64,000 nt of DNA, taken from NCBI GenBank assembly GCA_949987705.1, contig OX465283.1:163819850-163883849 (forward strand), read 5' to 3'. The DNA is from Thereva unica. Taxonomy: Eukaryota; Arthropoda; Insecta; Diptera; Therevidae. A model generated the notes under the pieces. The model saw nothing but the letters and a program-made list of their open reading frames with translations, ran no database searches and was not told the origin of the DNA. Within the stretch, counting starts at the first letter, position 1. Each line of letters opens with the position of its first letter. Below, one piece after another: positions 53,766 to 64,000 of the stretch. Both the position numbers and the translations under genes were made by a program.

Positions 53766-55463
53766 GAATACACACACTTACATATATATTATCTGTCAGC
53801 GAATGCAATGCATGTACGCTTGGATATGTCACCAGCTTCACTCAGGCACGTGTGACCTGTACTTTTGGTGTGAATAAACACGCCGTAAAGTACAATGTGA
53901 CATCTTTCCACACGGACAAGGTCGCAGAAAGATAGAAATCTCTTCAATTTCTCTGCGCAAACCAATTGGGGTTAAGTATACACAGGTTAAAGTTTGAAAC
54001 TAAGTGGCACAATTGATCAATTGAAATTGAAATCAATTATTTATTGTCAAATTTCTTTATCCATTTCGTTGAAGATAAAAGACATTATTTTGTACACATT
54101 AAAATTATCAAGAATTATTACAGTATATACTTTCTATACAAAACTGAAATAATCGAATTTCAAATTCGATTTCGTCTAGACGAAATTTATACCCAATTCT
54201 CCGACTTCGTCTCTTCACCCTTCACTCTTCACGAATTACAATTTCCAATTTTGTGCGGTATTTTAAAAAAGAATTTCTCTACAAAACTTCAAGTTTTGAT
54301 TAATATGAAATTTACGACAATATTATTCTATTATCAAACAAGCAAAATTAAAAAGTTTATGTCAATCATATTAGTATTTATAGTGGCCATTATTGGTGCA
54401 AGAAAACAATAAAAAAAAGAAAAAAAAAGACAGAAAAACCAAACAACCCCTATTCATACCTATTTATATTTAGTATAAGAAACTAACAAAGATATTTTTA
54501 GTAGAATAAGTTTTTTTTTCGTTTTTTGGGAGGTCTTGGTTGTGTGCTTAAATTTCAGGTATTTCCACAAAATAAATTTAAATTTTCGAAAAAAAAAAAA
54601 AAAAAAAACAAAAAAAAAACTGCCGCATAAATTATTGGAAATGAAATTTTTATTCACGTGTCGATTTGCAAACGTGCATTTTGATAAAAATTGCAAATTT
54701 TGTCGTTGCCAAATGAAAAAATAATTAAAATTTTATTCAAAAAAAAAAACCAAAAAAAAAATCAAGACTTTGGTAACAACTTTATCGGACTTGAAAAATA
54801 GCCCAAGTGGGTGTAACACACTTACTAAATAACATACAAGCAGAAGAGGCTGACCTCTTCCCCATAAAACCCGAACTGATAGCCCCAGCAGATGGCGCAG
54901 AAAGAGATTTGGCCAAATAAAATAAGTAATTAATTTGTTTGATTAATTTTTTTTTTAATTTTTTTGTTGTGATCTTGATTAATCTGTGAGATATCATTGT
55001 TGTTGTTGTTCTGTTCTAGCAAGTAGCTCAAGCGCCGCCATCTGTACTCGACGTAACGTACTCACTCACAAAAACCGGCGAATAATCCTTAATGAATTAA
55101 TCAAAAGCCGCGCGAGAATTAATTAATTTGACGGCGAAAACGTTTTTCCTTTTCGAACAAAGCAAAACAAAATAACAACAACAAACAAGCGACGAAAAAG
55201 AAAGAGAGAGAAAAAAACAAAAACGTTTATCGAAGTGTAACTGCGCGACTTGTTTATCATCAAGGTTGTTTTGAAAGTCTTAGAGGTGATAATTAAGACA
55301 CCGACTGAGGGAATCTTTTCGAGTAAATGAGGCTCGATTTGAAAGTCGATATATATTGGGTTCGTTGGGAAACCGCGCTGGAGGTAATCGATAAATATAG
55401 AAAGCACCTATATGTTTTGGTTTGGGTGACTTCGAGGGGTTGGATCGTGCGAATAGTACAGGG
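53766..55463. other. Unassigned, very AT-rich stretch
   Basis: Homopolymer-rich (poly-A near 54,590-54,620, poly-T near 54,510). The frame at 54,044-54,412 is AT-driven with a hydrophobic end and no recognised domain. CAGATGGCGCAG and GCCGCCATCTGTACTC at 54,890 and 55,035 are short isolated motifs. Confidence 0.4.
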
Positions 55464-56589
55464 AAATTGTAATTTTTCTGGGAATTAAAAGTGGGTTTAG
55501 TGCAATTTTGCATGGTACCGCAAAGGGGTCGTCCATTAATTACGTGAGGCGTTTAGAGCGGAGAGGGGGTCGAGCCGAATATCAACAAATCTCACGTGGG
55601 GAGAGGGGGTCTCGGTACATATCACGTAATTATTTTTATTTTTAAAGAAACAGTGTAAAATGGCAAGAAAACTAGGTTAAATTAAGTAAAGCCTGTTTCT
55701 CCACTAAAGACCTCCATCCAGGCCGCAGGTAGTCAGTGACCTGTCAGACCAGGTGAATACCCGCAATCAAGCGCGAACGCGAGTGTGGAAGGTTTTCACG
55801 CTTAGATCGCGCCTTGTTTTCCGTTACGTAGTGGATACGGCGTGAATTCTTGCCGTCAATTCACGGCTCGACAGTGAATAGAAGTTCAGATCTTCAGGCC
55901 CGAACTGACGATAAATACTTGAATCTTGAACTGTAGGCATTCTTGAACTTCATTCCATACAGTTGGCGGCCGGTCAGTGTATAGTAATACTTGGCCTCAA
56001 GGCGAAAACCTTCAGTGCACGGCCTGCCGTCGAACTGTGGCTGCATTCGAAAACTCAGCCGGCTGCGCAGAATCGGCAGTATCGCAGCAACGGCTTCAGG
56101 ATATATATGCCTGGCTGCAGCCGTTTTGATTTTTTGAATGATGTGCTGCCATTTTTGCGCAGCCGGCTGAATTTTAGAATGCAGCCTGTGTGTAAATTGG
56201 GGCCTTAAGATATGGGTAAATTCTACATAAAAAATTTGCTCGATTGTTTAGCCTCCAACGGCTAGCCAAACGAGTGACTCGCCGAATGCTGCAGAGTACG
56301 AGCCAAGTAACACTGAGTGCACACGTTTTGGTAGTTGTGGGTCTACCACAAGCGGAAAAACGAGGAAGGCAAGGGAGTCCGAATTATCAGTTATCTCAAA
56401 TAAAATCACGTGAGATTGGGGGACGGAGGGGGTCGAGATAAATCTCACGATATCTCACCAAGGGGAAGGGAGGGGGGGGGGGGGGTGAGTCGAAAATTCG
56501 CAAAAATCACCTCACGTAATTTATAGACGACCCCTAAAGTTGCATTTTTCTCTGAATTAAAAGTGGGTTAGGTGCAATTTTGTATGGTA
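55464..56589. mobile_element. 1,012-bp inverted-repeat element between 54-bp direct repeats
   Basis: The element 55,524-56,535 has ends AGGGGTCGTCCATTAATTAC and (complement of the right end) AGGGGTCGTCTATAAATTAC, alike at 18 of 20, followed on both by GTGAGG. Outside it, 55,464-55,517 and 56,536-56,589 are diverged direct repeats (shared GAATTAAAAGTGGGTT and GTGCAATTTTG-ATGGTA). The interior has no recognised protein and repeats CTCACG / CGTGAG near both ends. Terminal repeats of the GGGGTCGTCCATAAATTACG type are, from memory, common in insect DNA elements, but I cannot name the superfamily. A poly-G run lies at 56,472. Confidence 0.75.
56039..56186. mobile_element. 148-bp MITE nested in the 1-kb element (GGCTGCATTC ends)
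   Basis: The left end reads GGCTGCATTCGAAAACTCAG followed by CCGGCTGCGCA; the complement of the right end reads GGCTGCATTCTAAAATTCAG then CCGGCTGCGCA. TGT flanks both sides (56,036-56,038; 56,187-56,189). The paralogous copy at 52,508-52,525 reads CGAACTGTGTGTG without the insert, as expected for the empty site. GC-rich ends with a 3-bp duplication suggest a PIF/Harbinger-type MITE, although the usual target is TWA and microhomology leaves 3-5 bases possible. Confidence 0.85.
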
Positions 56590-56599
56590 GAATTTGCAC

Positions 56600-56945
56600 G
56601 CAAAATTGTTGGCTCAGTACTTCAGATGCCTAAAAATCCGCTGGCAAGATAGAATCTCAAATGAAGAACTATGGTACCGTGCTAGCCAATAGAGAATAGA
56701 CGACCAAATCAGGCGAAGGAAATGGAATTGGATTGGCCACACGACGCGAAAACGAAAATCTAGCCAAACAGACCCTTGACTGGAATCCGCAAGGATTCCG
56801 TGGAGTTAAAAGACCTAGAAAAACGTGGAGGAGGACCCTGCCAGCAGAGGCCACAACAACTGGTAGACCCTGGTCAGAACTAAGAGCTGTCGCGCAAAAC
56901 AGAGTCCGCTGGAGGGTAACTGTTTCTGCTCTATATGTCTCGTGA
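56600..56945 (+). pseudogene. RTE-clade LINE C-terminus
   Basis: Blocks: KIRWQDRISNEELWYRASQ, a stop, RRRKWNWIGHTTR, then after a frameshift QTLDWNPQGFRGVKRPRKTW followed by RRTLPAE and AVAQNRVRWRVTVSALY. The order WNWIGH-LR, ALTWNPQG-R-RGRP--TWRR, A-DR-RWR is the C-terminal end of RTE LINEs. It could be the missing end of the copy at 48,706-49,850, but 6.7 kb of unrelated sequence separates them, so it is more likely another copy. Confidence 0.85.
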
Positions 56946-57039
56946 GCAGTGCCAGACAAACATACCAGTGCGTACCGGAAACTGTTATTTGGTAACAACG
57001 CTTCCTAAAAAGGAAAGAAGATAGGTCACTTCATTGTGA

Positions 57040-57975
57040 ATTGGAAGATGGGCCGACGGTATACAGAATAATATGTGATATCCTAGGACCTCTCCGGTGG
57101 ATCACAATCTATCATGATGTGTTAAGGCTACGCCTCGATTAAATAGAGTGATGTGCGAACGAAGCTATCTGAGGTATTAAAGGGTGCCCTGAAAGCGCTG
57201 GTTTGCCGTTTGCTAAACACAAAGCTGTAACTGCGCAGCCTAGACAATATCCGTAGGAATCAAGGTATGGGAACAGATCATTTACTCACCACTCGCCTTA
57301 AGGTACCTGGAAGTGTTGATCGACCACAGGGTTAATTTTAAAACACACTTGGAGGGCATGGACGCTATTTGTGCAGCATTTCCGAGAATGTTGCCCAACG
57401 TAGGGGCCCAAATCAATCCATCGCCTCCTGTTGAGGAGGGTGGTTAGCTATACGCGGTGCCAGTATGAGCTGCAGTAGCAAAAAGTAGACCAACTTTAGC
57501 ATCGCGTGCGTACCGTTTCTGTAACTATATGTCTGTTTACATTTGAATGTAAGCACTTCTTTTATATCAATACGCATGCATCTCTCTCTCCAACTTGAGC
57601 GTCCTTTGCCGTGGACCATATACAACGATGCGGCTTGCATGATAGAGGGAATAGACGGGCGAGAGAAGGCATGCGTCTCTATGATACGGAATATGTTAAA
57701 GGGGAGACAAAGTTAGTGCGACGGCAAATGACGCACTGCGTGTCTGTAACGTAACGGCAGGCAAGTGAGACAAGTCTGTTTAGAATTGGTGGACCCTCAG
57801 AATTATTCCAAACGTAGATATAAATGGGTTACGACGCAGGTCTTAAGTGGAAATGGAAGTAGCTCCATCGTTTCGAGTACGATAGCTGTGACTGGTGAGG
57901 ATAGTGCAGAAAAAGTTTTCTTTTATTGTATGAGATTTGGCAAATATGGGCCGGAACCAGAGGCATTCTTCATGT
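57040..57975 (+). pseudogene. R1-clade LINE thumb and C-terminus, decayed
   Basis: Readable blocks: LKYLEVLIDHRVNFKTHLEG, then AFPRMLPNVGAQI, then TTQVLSGNG and EDSAEKVFFYCMRFGKYGPE. These match R1-clade YLGV-ID--L-F--H, L-PNVGG, LTQ-LSGHG and the C-terminal D-AEH-FF-C-RF--ER block. Upstream, GAGAAGGCATGCGTCTCTAT links it to the relic at 24,780-25,200. Long stretches of 57,450-57,740 are unreadable, so the relic has many frameshifts. Confidence 0.75.
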
Positions 57976-57998
57976 AACGCGCTCATTTATTTTCAAAT

Positions 57999-58397
57999 TC
58001 CAGAGGTCCCGGGTTCGATTCTGGGCGGCGCCACGGTCCTAGCCTTTTCCAATTTCCCACCTACATAACTTTCCTTCTTTCTTCTTCCCTCTTTACATTC
58101 CTGATTCCTCCGGTCATAGCTTTCACTAGTTTTTCCCCGCTCCACCAAGCGCATGTCATCGGTTGGTTGATGAGACTCAACTCGTTTCAGGAGGCATAAC
58201 ACTCCAGCGAGTTGTTCTCGATGCCCCGATGCCAGAGTCGCGGAATGGTTGGGAGTAGGTGAAATAAAAATACCTCTCTTTCTCTCTTCTCTTTATCTTC
58301 CGACTAGAGCTGCTGTCCGACATTTCAAAAATAAATACATGGTCGACAGTACAAAGGGGCCTGCCCTAAGTCTCTAGAGTGTCACATAAAAAAAAAC
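57999..58397 (+). mobile_element. SINE family A, copy with truncated head
   Basis: Begins inside the tRNA-like head at CAGAGGTCCCGGGTTCGATT and continues through the whole body to TAGAGCTGCTGTCCGACATT and CACATAAAAAAAAAC. The A-box half of the head is missing. Compared with the full copy at 12,149, the body is nearly collinear with scattered changes. Confidence 0.88.
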
Positions 58398-59105
58398 TTG
58401 ACAATTAGAACGCAGGGACATGGCGGTTATGGATTTTTGAGTTTCAAGCTAATTACGGGCACCTTGTTATACAGGGAAGTAGGGTTTTCACTTTTTGAGT
58501 TTCTCGGGGACACCCCCCTGGGTTGGGCCCCAGAGCAAATCGCTCCAATTGCCCTAGCGATGAACGATCTTCATTTTAATTCTACAGATTGTGCTATTTA
58601 CAAATTTGTTCTATTTATGAACGAAATTCCTTATTTCTGTAGCGCGTACGTGAAATGTAATGAATGCGCTTAGATATGCGAATACGAAATGAAAGCTTAC
58701 ATATATGCATGAATGAGGTCTGGGGGTCGATAGATTTCATTAACACATAAAAATGTACGTAAAATTTCTGTAAGCATTTATTGCTGGTTGGCTTGGAGGC
58801 CTCACCAAAATACTAAAATTATAATTTTATTAAGTTGTAAGCCTATTAAAATAATTTTTTTTTGTATGATGAGTTGAATCGTGTAATGTTCCTTCATTTG
58901 ATAACTCCAGTGTTTATTTCTCTGGTATAGACAAATCGGAAACTCATGACAACGCCAGAGTCTCAAATGAGCTGGATCATAAGTTCACCCATTCCCTTGA
59001 AAATCTGCTTGTTGATGGACATGATGGGAGTACTAATTTCAATTGGTTCATTCATAGGGCGAGAAATCGTTCCAAGGAACGAAAAGCTAAGTCAGTTTTG
59101 ACAAT
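58398..59105. other. Unassigned spacer
   Basis: No coding similarity. The plus frame 58,398-58,673 has no recognised domain. Confidence 0.4.
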
Positions 59106-59107
59106 TA

Positions 59108-59531
59108 CCTGGTTTATGACTAGGTTGAAAAGTTGAGTTGAGTTGAAACTCCGACCACCGTATGTGATGTCGAGTTGTGTTCACTTTGCGTTGAAATAGA
59201 TTTGAACTGAAATCAAAACATAAACTCAAATTTTTATGAGAACCTCTCATTTATAGATATGTAAGTAAAAATTCAGAACGAAATAATTTTTTATCGGGTG
59301 CCAGCAAAAACCCCGAACACAAAAGTAATCGAAGACGGATTTTACGTATGGTAAACAAACAAACAACAAATATCACATTCAACCACCGTATATGAGCGAA
59401 ATATCAACTCGACCCAGGCAGAAGAGTTGGATTAGGTTGAGTGAACCCAGTTTCAGGCGACCCCCTTTATGACTGGGTTGAATCTGAGTTGAACCTGGGT
59501 TGAACCTAGATGAACCTAGTCATAAACCGGG
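59108..59531. mobile_element. 424-bp MITE with TA duplication (CCTGGTTTATGACTAGGTT ends)
   Basis: The left end CCTGGTTTATGACTAGGTT and the complement of the right end CCCGGTTTATGACTAGGTT differ at one of 19 positions. TA flanks both ends (59,106-59,107; 59,532-59,533). Near both ends GTTGAA and TTGAACC motifs repeat, as in the MITE at 34,247-34,509. No coding content. Confidence 0.8.
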
Positions 59532-59742
59532 TAAATGAAGTATCGTGTTGGATTGAAATTTAAAAATATGTGAAGGAATGAGCCTCTTAGGCCTGCTAAG
59601 TCAGAAACTCTCGTAGGGTTATTTACAATTCGATGTCTGTAGGGGTCTCATTGCCTTTGTCAGAAACACTTTTGAATTAATTTGGATTATTAAATTTTGG
59701 GTTAATTTACATTATGAGCATTGAAATCAAATCACCTACAAC

Positions 59743-59975
59743 CAGAGCCGGCGTTTGATTTTTTTGCGCCCGGTGCAGTATGCCATATTGCGCCCCCATC
59801 AGCTGTTCATTTTTTTAAAGCAGTAAAGGGCAATGGAAAAAGACACAAACGCTCTACGAATTTCTTTGAATATATGAAAATGAAGGCAGGAAACACTTTT
59901 CAATTTTTTTAAGTGCTTCGTCCAATTGCGCCCAGTGCAAGTGCACCATTTGCACCTACGAAAGCGCCGCCCCTG
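59743..59975. mobile_element. 233-bp hAT-type MITE (CAGAGCCGGCG ... CGCCGCCCCTG)
   Basis: Ends CAGAGCCGGCGTTTGAT and (complement) CAGGGGCGGCGCTTTCG. Flanks are CCTACAAC (59,735-59,742) and CCCACAAC (59,976-59,983), alike at seven of eight. Inside, GCGCCCGGTGCAGTATGCC on the left mirrors CGCCCAGTGCAAGTGCACC on the right. It is the cleanest of four related copies or remnants here (28,656; 34,776; 36,258). Confidence 0.85.
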
Positions 59976-59983
59976 CCCACAAC

Positions 59984-62900
59984 AGTGATTTCAAACGCTG
60001 GTTAAGAAGCGAGGAATCTTAAAATAATTCCAGAAATAGAATCAAATCCTAAAACTGAGGCTGTATTATTAATATTAAGATTTATATTCAAGAAACAGAA
60101 AAGAATCTGATGGGACTACGCATAATCACTTTAATCTAAAAAGGATTAAAAGTCAGATGATGCACTATTGTTTACCTTTCTGCATTAAAATAGCAATTTC
60201 CAAGGTTGTACACTAAGGTATATGCCAGACTTGATATCGATCTAGGTTAGTATCCTGGTGCGACTTGTGTTTCACTGCATGCAAGCATATATGTAGTGTA
60301 GGAGTAGATGACACACGCACAGAAATGAAATTCCAGCAAGAACCATGAATATTACAAAAATCGAAACAAAAAGTTTTACATCGGATTTCCACACTACTGT
60401 GGAGCTGATGACAGTTACAGGAGACTATATGCCGGTGACACAACCATCGAGGTTAACTCAAAGCAGCCTCATTAGAGTGTTATACGCGTTTTGAATCAAT
60501 GCGAATCCTGTCCCAATAAAGTCTGTGACGCCGTCATGGACAAACTGATGGAGGTAATTACTTTTTCTTGTCAATTAAAATGAAAACTGAAAAAATTTAG
60601 GATATACCACTTGCATTGCTCTGCGAAACCAGATGGGTATAACAGCATGAATAGTGGTACTGTTTGCAATTTTCTTCTTTTAAAAAAATTGTCACGAAAG
60701 ATCTGTGTAGGCGAAATTTCTGAGTGGCGTTACCTGGGTGCAGCTGGCAAGGTAGCTTCATTGCAATAGCTTTTTGTAACTTTCATTTCATGCTCTCACG
60801 ACCATCGGCTTACGGACGTGAAGTTGTTTTTTTTTGTTGATATACAGTAGAATGATGTTGTGAGCTTCACACTTAGCTTCCACTAGGAATGCACGGACTT
60901 GATTCGATAACTTGATGATTTGTTGTTATAGGAGGTGATTACGTGCTTAAGCTATTGGCTGTTCTACCGTTTCGTACAATACGCTGGCCCAGCCCAGTAC
61001 CCTTTCTCCCATAACCCAAGATAAGAATCGGCTCTTGCCCCACATCCTCTGCTCTTAATTTTATCGCAAACTACAAGTCTAGGAATTCATTCATTAATAG
61101 AAGAACTCGGTTGTGGAAGAATTTTTCGCAGTGAGCAATTACTTCTACAACATCCAAGAGTTCCACTCCTCCTTCAGCATCCTCCTGACTCGTTTCCTAT
61201 CCTTTATATTTCTTCCAATTAAGCCTTAATACTATACATTGCTCTCCTTGAGGAGTATGCTATGATGGATTCGAACTATGGCACTAAGGAGCTAAGTTAT
61301 TATATTAGTGTAGTTAGTAGGCATTCTCGTTGAACAGTTTCCTTTGATCCTTGTTTCGTCATAATTAAGGATAATTTGCTTATACATAAATATTTACTAC
61401 ATTGAAATCGCTTCTGTAGTTGTTGCCCGTTAAAGATTAGTGATAGTTTTCGATTTTTTCAATAATGACAAGGTAGAGTTTGTGTTTATTTAAGTTATTA
61501 TTCATAAAACAGCTGCTTCGTTAAAATTCTCCTACCACTATGTTCATTCTGCCTAATTAAAAACAAAGAAAAAGGTTTCAAAAAAGATTTTGAAGAAAAA
61601 AATTTATTTGAAAACATTTTTTTAGGGAAAGCTTTAATTACGGTAATTAAAAATTTTATTACCGTAATTAAAAAATTTATTACTGTAATAAAAATTTCAC
61701 TTAAATTGAAAAATTATTATGTAAACAAACTCTAAAACCCTGAAAATTGAATTTAAAATTCGCTTACGAACTATTAACACGAATTGCATTATATTAAAAA
61801 AAAAAACAACAGGATCCTTCGTCCTTGAAGATCCGCGGCCAAGTAGATACAAAAATTATTTAGGGATGGAATTCCTCAAAAATTTAAAACCTACTCTAAA
61901 ACCGAGATTCTCAATGCCAGTCCAAGCATATAATTCGTTTGTGCTTTCGACAAGAGTTTCAAATTGCCCTAATTTAGAGCTTATTAGGGCCCATTAGAAG
62001 GAAGATGCTTGAAAAATTGCGCGAATTAAAATATAATCTGTTCAACCTTGAGCGTGCCGCGGGAGTGTTTGGGAGGATCGCTCTCCATATTTTCATATTG
62101 GCATAGCCAACAAGTATATGGAAATTCGTCCTTTCTCGTCTGCACGCAAATCCTTGGGTAATGCTGAATTAATTCATTTAATGGAATAAAAATATTCGCT
62201 CTGGGCAGGAGTTGGGCCTTGATGATTTTTTTAGCACTTTATATACATTCTGGAATATGATTTCACGTCCTAAGGAATGATGTATATTTTTGCATTTTGC
62301 TTTGTGTGTATTTATTTTTAAATTTGATTTATTTTGAATATAAAAAAAAGAGTCCTTTTTAAAAGAAATTTATGCATTTCCCTCCTAAGATATTTCCACA
62401 GCATCCTTGTTGATTTTTATCTGATAAAAGTTTTCACAAACATCAAAGAATAATATTCGGTTAAGCATATTCAGCCACTCTGCAGTCAGCAGCTGCCCAT
62501 TTTCATTCAAGGAGTGAAGTCCTTTTACCATCAGAAAAATGTATAAGCTATTTCGTGTACAAGTTGTGGCTGCAAAATCTCAAATATATTTTTCATATTT
62601 AGAATTGTTAAAGGCCACACAAGCCTCTCCTTAAATTCACAGATTTATACTATTTTTATTCGAATAATGTTTAGACTTTTTTTTGTACCATGTACAGCCA
62701 ATATATTTTAAGTTGTATGATTTTTTTTTTAAATCTTAGGTCTGGGAAGAAGCTTGTATCGTTTTCCGATAGATTGCGTTAATTGCAAAAGAGTCAGCGT
62801 ACACCACTAGAAGTTAGTTTCAAAAGTAAGAGGCAAAAGCTTCATCACTCATAAATCTTCTTCTAAAATAGCGCTACAGTTCTTTTGGACTCGGGCCACT

Positions 62901-63261
62901 TGAAGTATGTATTTTGTAACAAACTACGATTCGTTACTATAGAATCCCTCTTCAAAAAGCTTCAGGCAGTAAATATTAAAGCTTCCAGACCTAAGGAAGC
63001 TTTTTCTCTCTTTGAAAGCTTCACTTTGCAATATTTCTGCCTAGAAAAGCTTTTCGCCACGGCTATAAAATAAGCCGATCCATCAGTGTAAGTTCAGTTC
63101 TTTACCGGACTCGTTCCGGAGAGGTCGATTGCCCTTGTTCTAGTGAACAGTGTTGAGGTGCAGATTCTAGAATATTTCCTGAACCATGTTGTAGAATTTA
63201 GAAATGATAAATGTTAGTGAATTAGATACTCGAATAAATAAAAGAAATATTATTTTGTAAG
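59984..63261. other. Long unassigned AT-rich stretch
   Basis: No retroelement or transposase motif is recognised on either strand. Frames at 60,213-60,443 (minus) and 62,885-63,073 (plus) are short and without domains. ATTACCGTAATTAAAAA-type short repeats occur at 61,635-61,690, and AAGCTT-rich motifs at 62,780-63,080, like those at 1-170. This is the longest stretch of the window without an identified mobile element. Confidence 0.4.
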
Positions 63262-63345
63262 AAGATGTTTGTTCTCTGTGGTCTCCAAAGTGGGGTACGC
63301 GTACCCCGAGGAGCACACAGAAAATTCTATAGGGCGCCCCAAATT
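63262..63345 (+). mobile_element. Possible hAT end (GGTCTCCAAAGTGGGGTACG)
   Basis: GTGGTCTCCAAAGTGGGG then TACGCGTACCCCGAGGAGC resembles the start of a hAT family with a CAGTGGTCTCCAAAGTG-type end. The first base pair is altered (TGTGG) and no right end was found, so it is only a terminal remnant. Confidence 0.4.
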
Positions 63346-63384
63346 TCTCTTCAAATACTTCAAGCCCTGACCTTTTCTTTTTAA

Positions 63385-63817
63385 AGGCCCAATTACAATG
63401 ACCGGATCAGAGCGGAACTGAATCGGATTGAACTGTCAAAGTGGTTTTCCAAGCATGCGTTTTCCATTTAACCGATTACAATGACCGGATTCAAACGCAT
63501 TTGATCGCATCTGTGCCGGATTCGTTTTAGTTTGTTTAGAAATCGCCGGATTGAGCTGTCCAAAATTTGGTAAACAAACGCTGGGAAAGTTTAAGGTGTT
63601 GTTTGGCTTGGTTTTCTATGTTGTTAAAAATGTTTTCGGATGAGCAATTAATCACAGAAGTGAAAGATTATGAAATATTGTAAGCCAAAGAGTGGATATA
63701 AAGTGACGTTTAAACGCGAACTGATCCGTTCATTGTAATCAGTGCAGTTTCCTATCCGTTCTGATGCGTTCTTTTGACATTTCAATCCGCGTAGATCCGG
63801 CCATTGTAATTGGGCCT
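63385..63817. mobile_element. 433-bp PIF/Harbinger-like MITE (AGGCCCAATTACAATG ends)
   Basis: The left end AGGCCCAATTACAATGACCG and the complement of the right end AGGCCCAATTACAATGGCCG differ at one of 20 positions. TAA flanks both ends (63,382-63,384; 63,818-63,820), a TWA-type 3-bp duplication typical of PIF/Harbinger. Inside, CCGGAT and CCATTGTAAT-like motifs recur (a second ATTACAATGACCGGATTC at 63,475), giving a nested inner end. Confidence 0.8.
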
Positions 63818-63820
63818 TAA

Positions 63821-64000
63821 AGCGGGCTTCACAACCTTTTGTACAGCTTGGTTTCCTCCAGCGTTCGCCTCCATGATTGTACTCTGACCCGTCTTTTCCA
63901 ATTTCTATCGTCTTAGGTCTTCCTCGACGATGGAGAGAGATGATCCTCTATGTCAATACTGTCTTGCTGCCAGTTTGGATAACACAACCCTTCGCACGAT
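63821..64000. other. Unassigned right edge
   Basis: No recognised feature in the last 180 bases. Confidence 0.4.

Noticed and set aside
54044..54412. A 122-codon frame with a hydrophobic C-terminus
   Set aside because: Extreme AT content makes such frames likely by chance, and no domain, partner exon or repeat family supports it.
48706..56945. One RTE element spanning 48,706-56,945
   Set aside because: The endonuclease part and the C-terminal part are 6.7 kb apart with unrelated elements and a SINE3 copy between; two separate relics explain this more simply.

Overview
The window is a repeat-dense stretch of animal, very probably insect, nuclear DNA. No intact host gene is visible. The insect assignment rests on a block of CCTAA (TTAGG) telomere-type repeat at 2971-3126, relics of CR1/Jockey, LOA-like, R1, RTE, Ty3/Gypsy and BEL/Pao retroelements, hAT and MITE-type DNA elements with target-site duplications, and SINEs with tRNA and 5S rRNA heads. 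The base composition is AT-rich and nearly all protein similarity is retroelement or transposase, frameshifted or truncated. The species cannot be named from the sequence.

Layout. 1-8 kb: a 5S-derived SINE, an interstitial telomeric block, a CR1/Jockey-type ORF1 plus endonuclease relic (4830-6215) broken by one short foldback and followed by another, and a SINE made of two head-to-head tRNA-Lys-like units. 8.09-14.97 kb: a 6,872-bp hAT-like foldback element with matching 12-bp terminal inverted repeats (CAGTGTTGGGCA) and a perfect 8-bp target duplication (TTACTGAG). It carries two oppositely oriented arrays of a 108-bp satellite around a core that holds a SINE, an RTE relic and an unrecognised GC-rich open frame. 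15-21 kb: more copies of the composite SINE, a CR1/Jockey reverse-transcriptase 3' part, and a Jockey/LOA-like ORF2 split by a SINE with a 49-bp flanking duplication. 23-32 kb: Gypsy gag, an R1 tail, a LOA-like ORF1 fragment, a hAT transposase relic interrupted by a MITE, another 5S-derived SINE and a BEL/Pao integrase.

34-45 kb: several MITEs, the other half of the LOA-like ORF1, an R1 reverse-transcriptase relic cut by a non-autonomous hAT copy, and the related 964-bp hAT that still holds a transposase C-terminal domain and an exact 8-bp duplication. 46-58 kb: Gypsy RNase H, a SINE, an RTE endonuclease relic, a 1-kb inverted-repeat element with a nested 148-bp MITE (a paralogue in the window shows the empty site), and RTE and R1 3' ends. 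58-64 kb: a full SINE and several MITEs.

The elements record a nesting history: LINE and Gypsy/BEL relics are the oldest layer, hAT, Harbinger-like and TA-duplicating MITEs cut into them, and SINEs sit in both. The two most notable items are the hAT-like foldback that carries its own inverted satellite arrays, and the palindromic tRNA-Lys-like SINE whose tail is shared with a second, unrelated-headed SINE family. Family names come from remembered motifs read by eye, without database searches.
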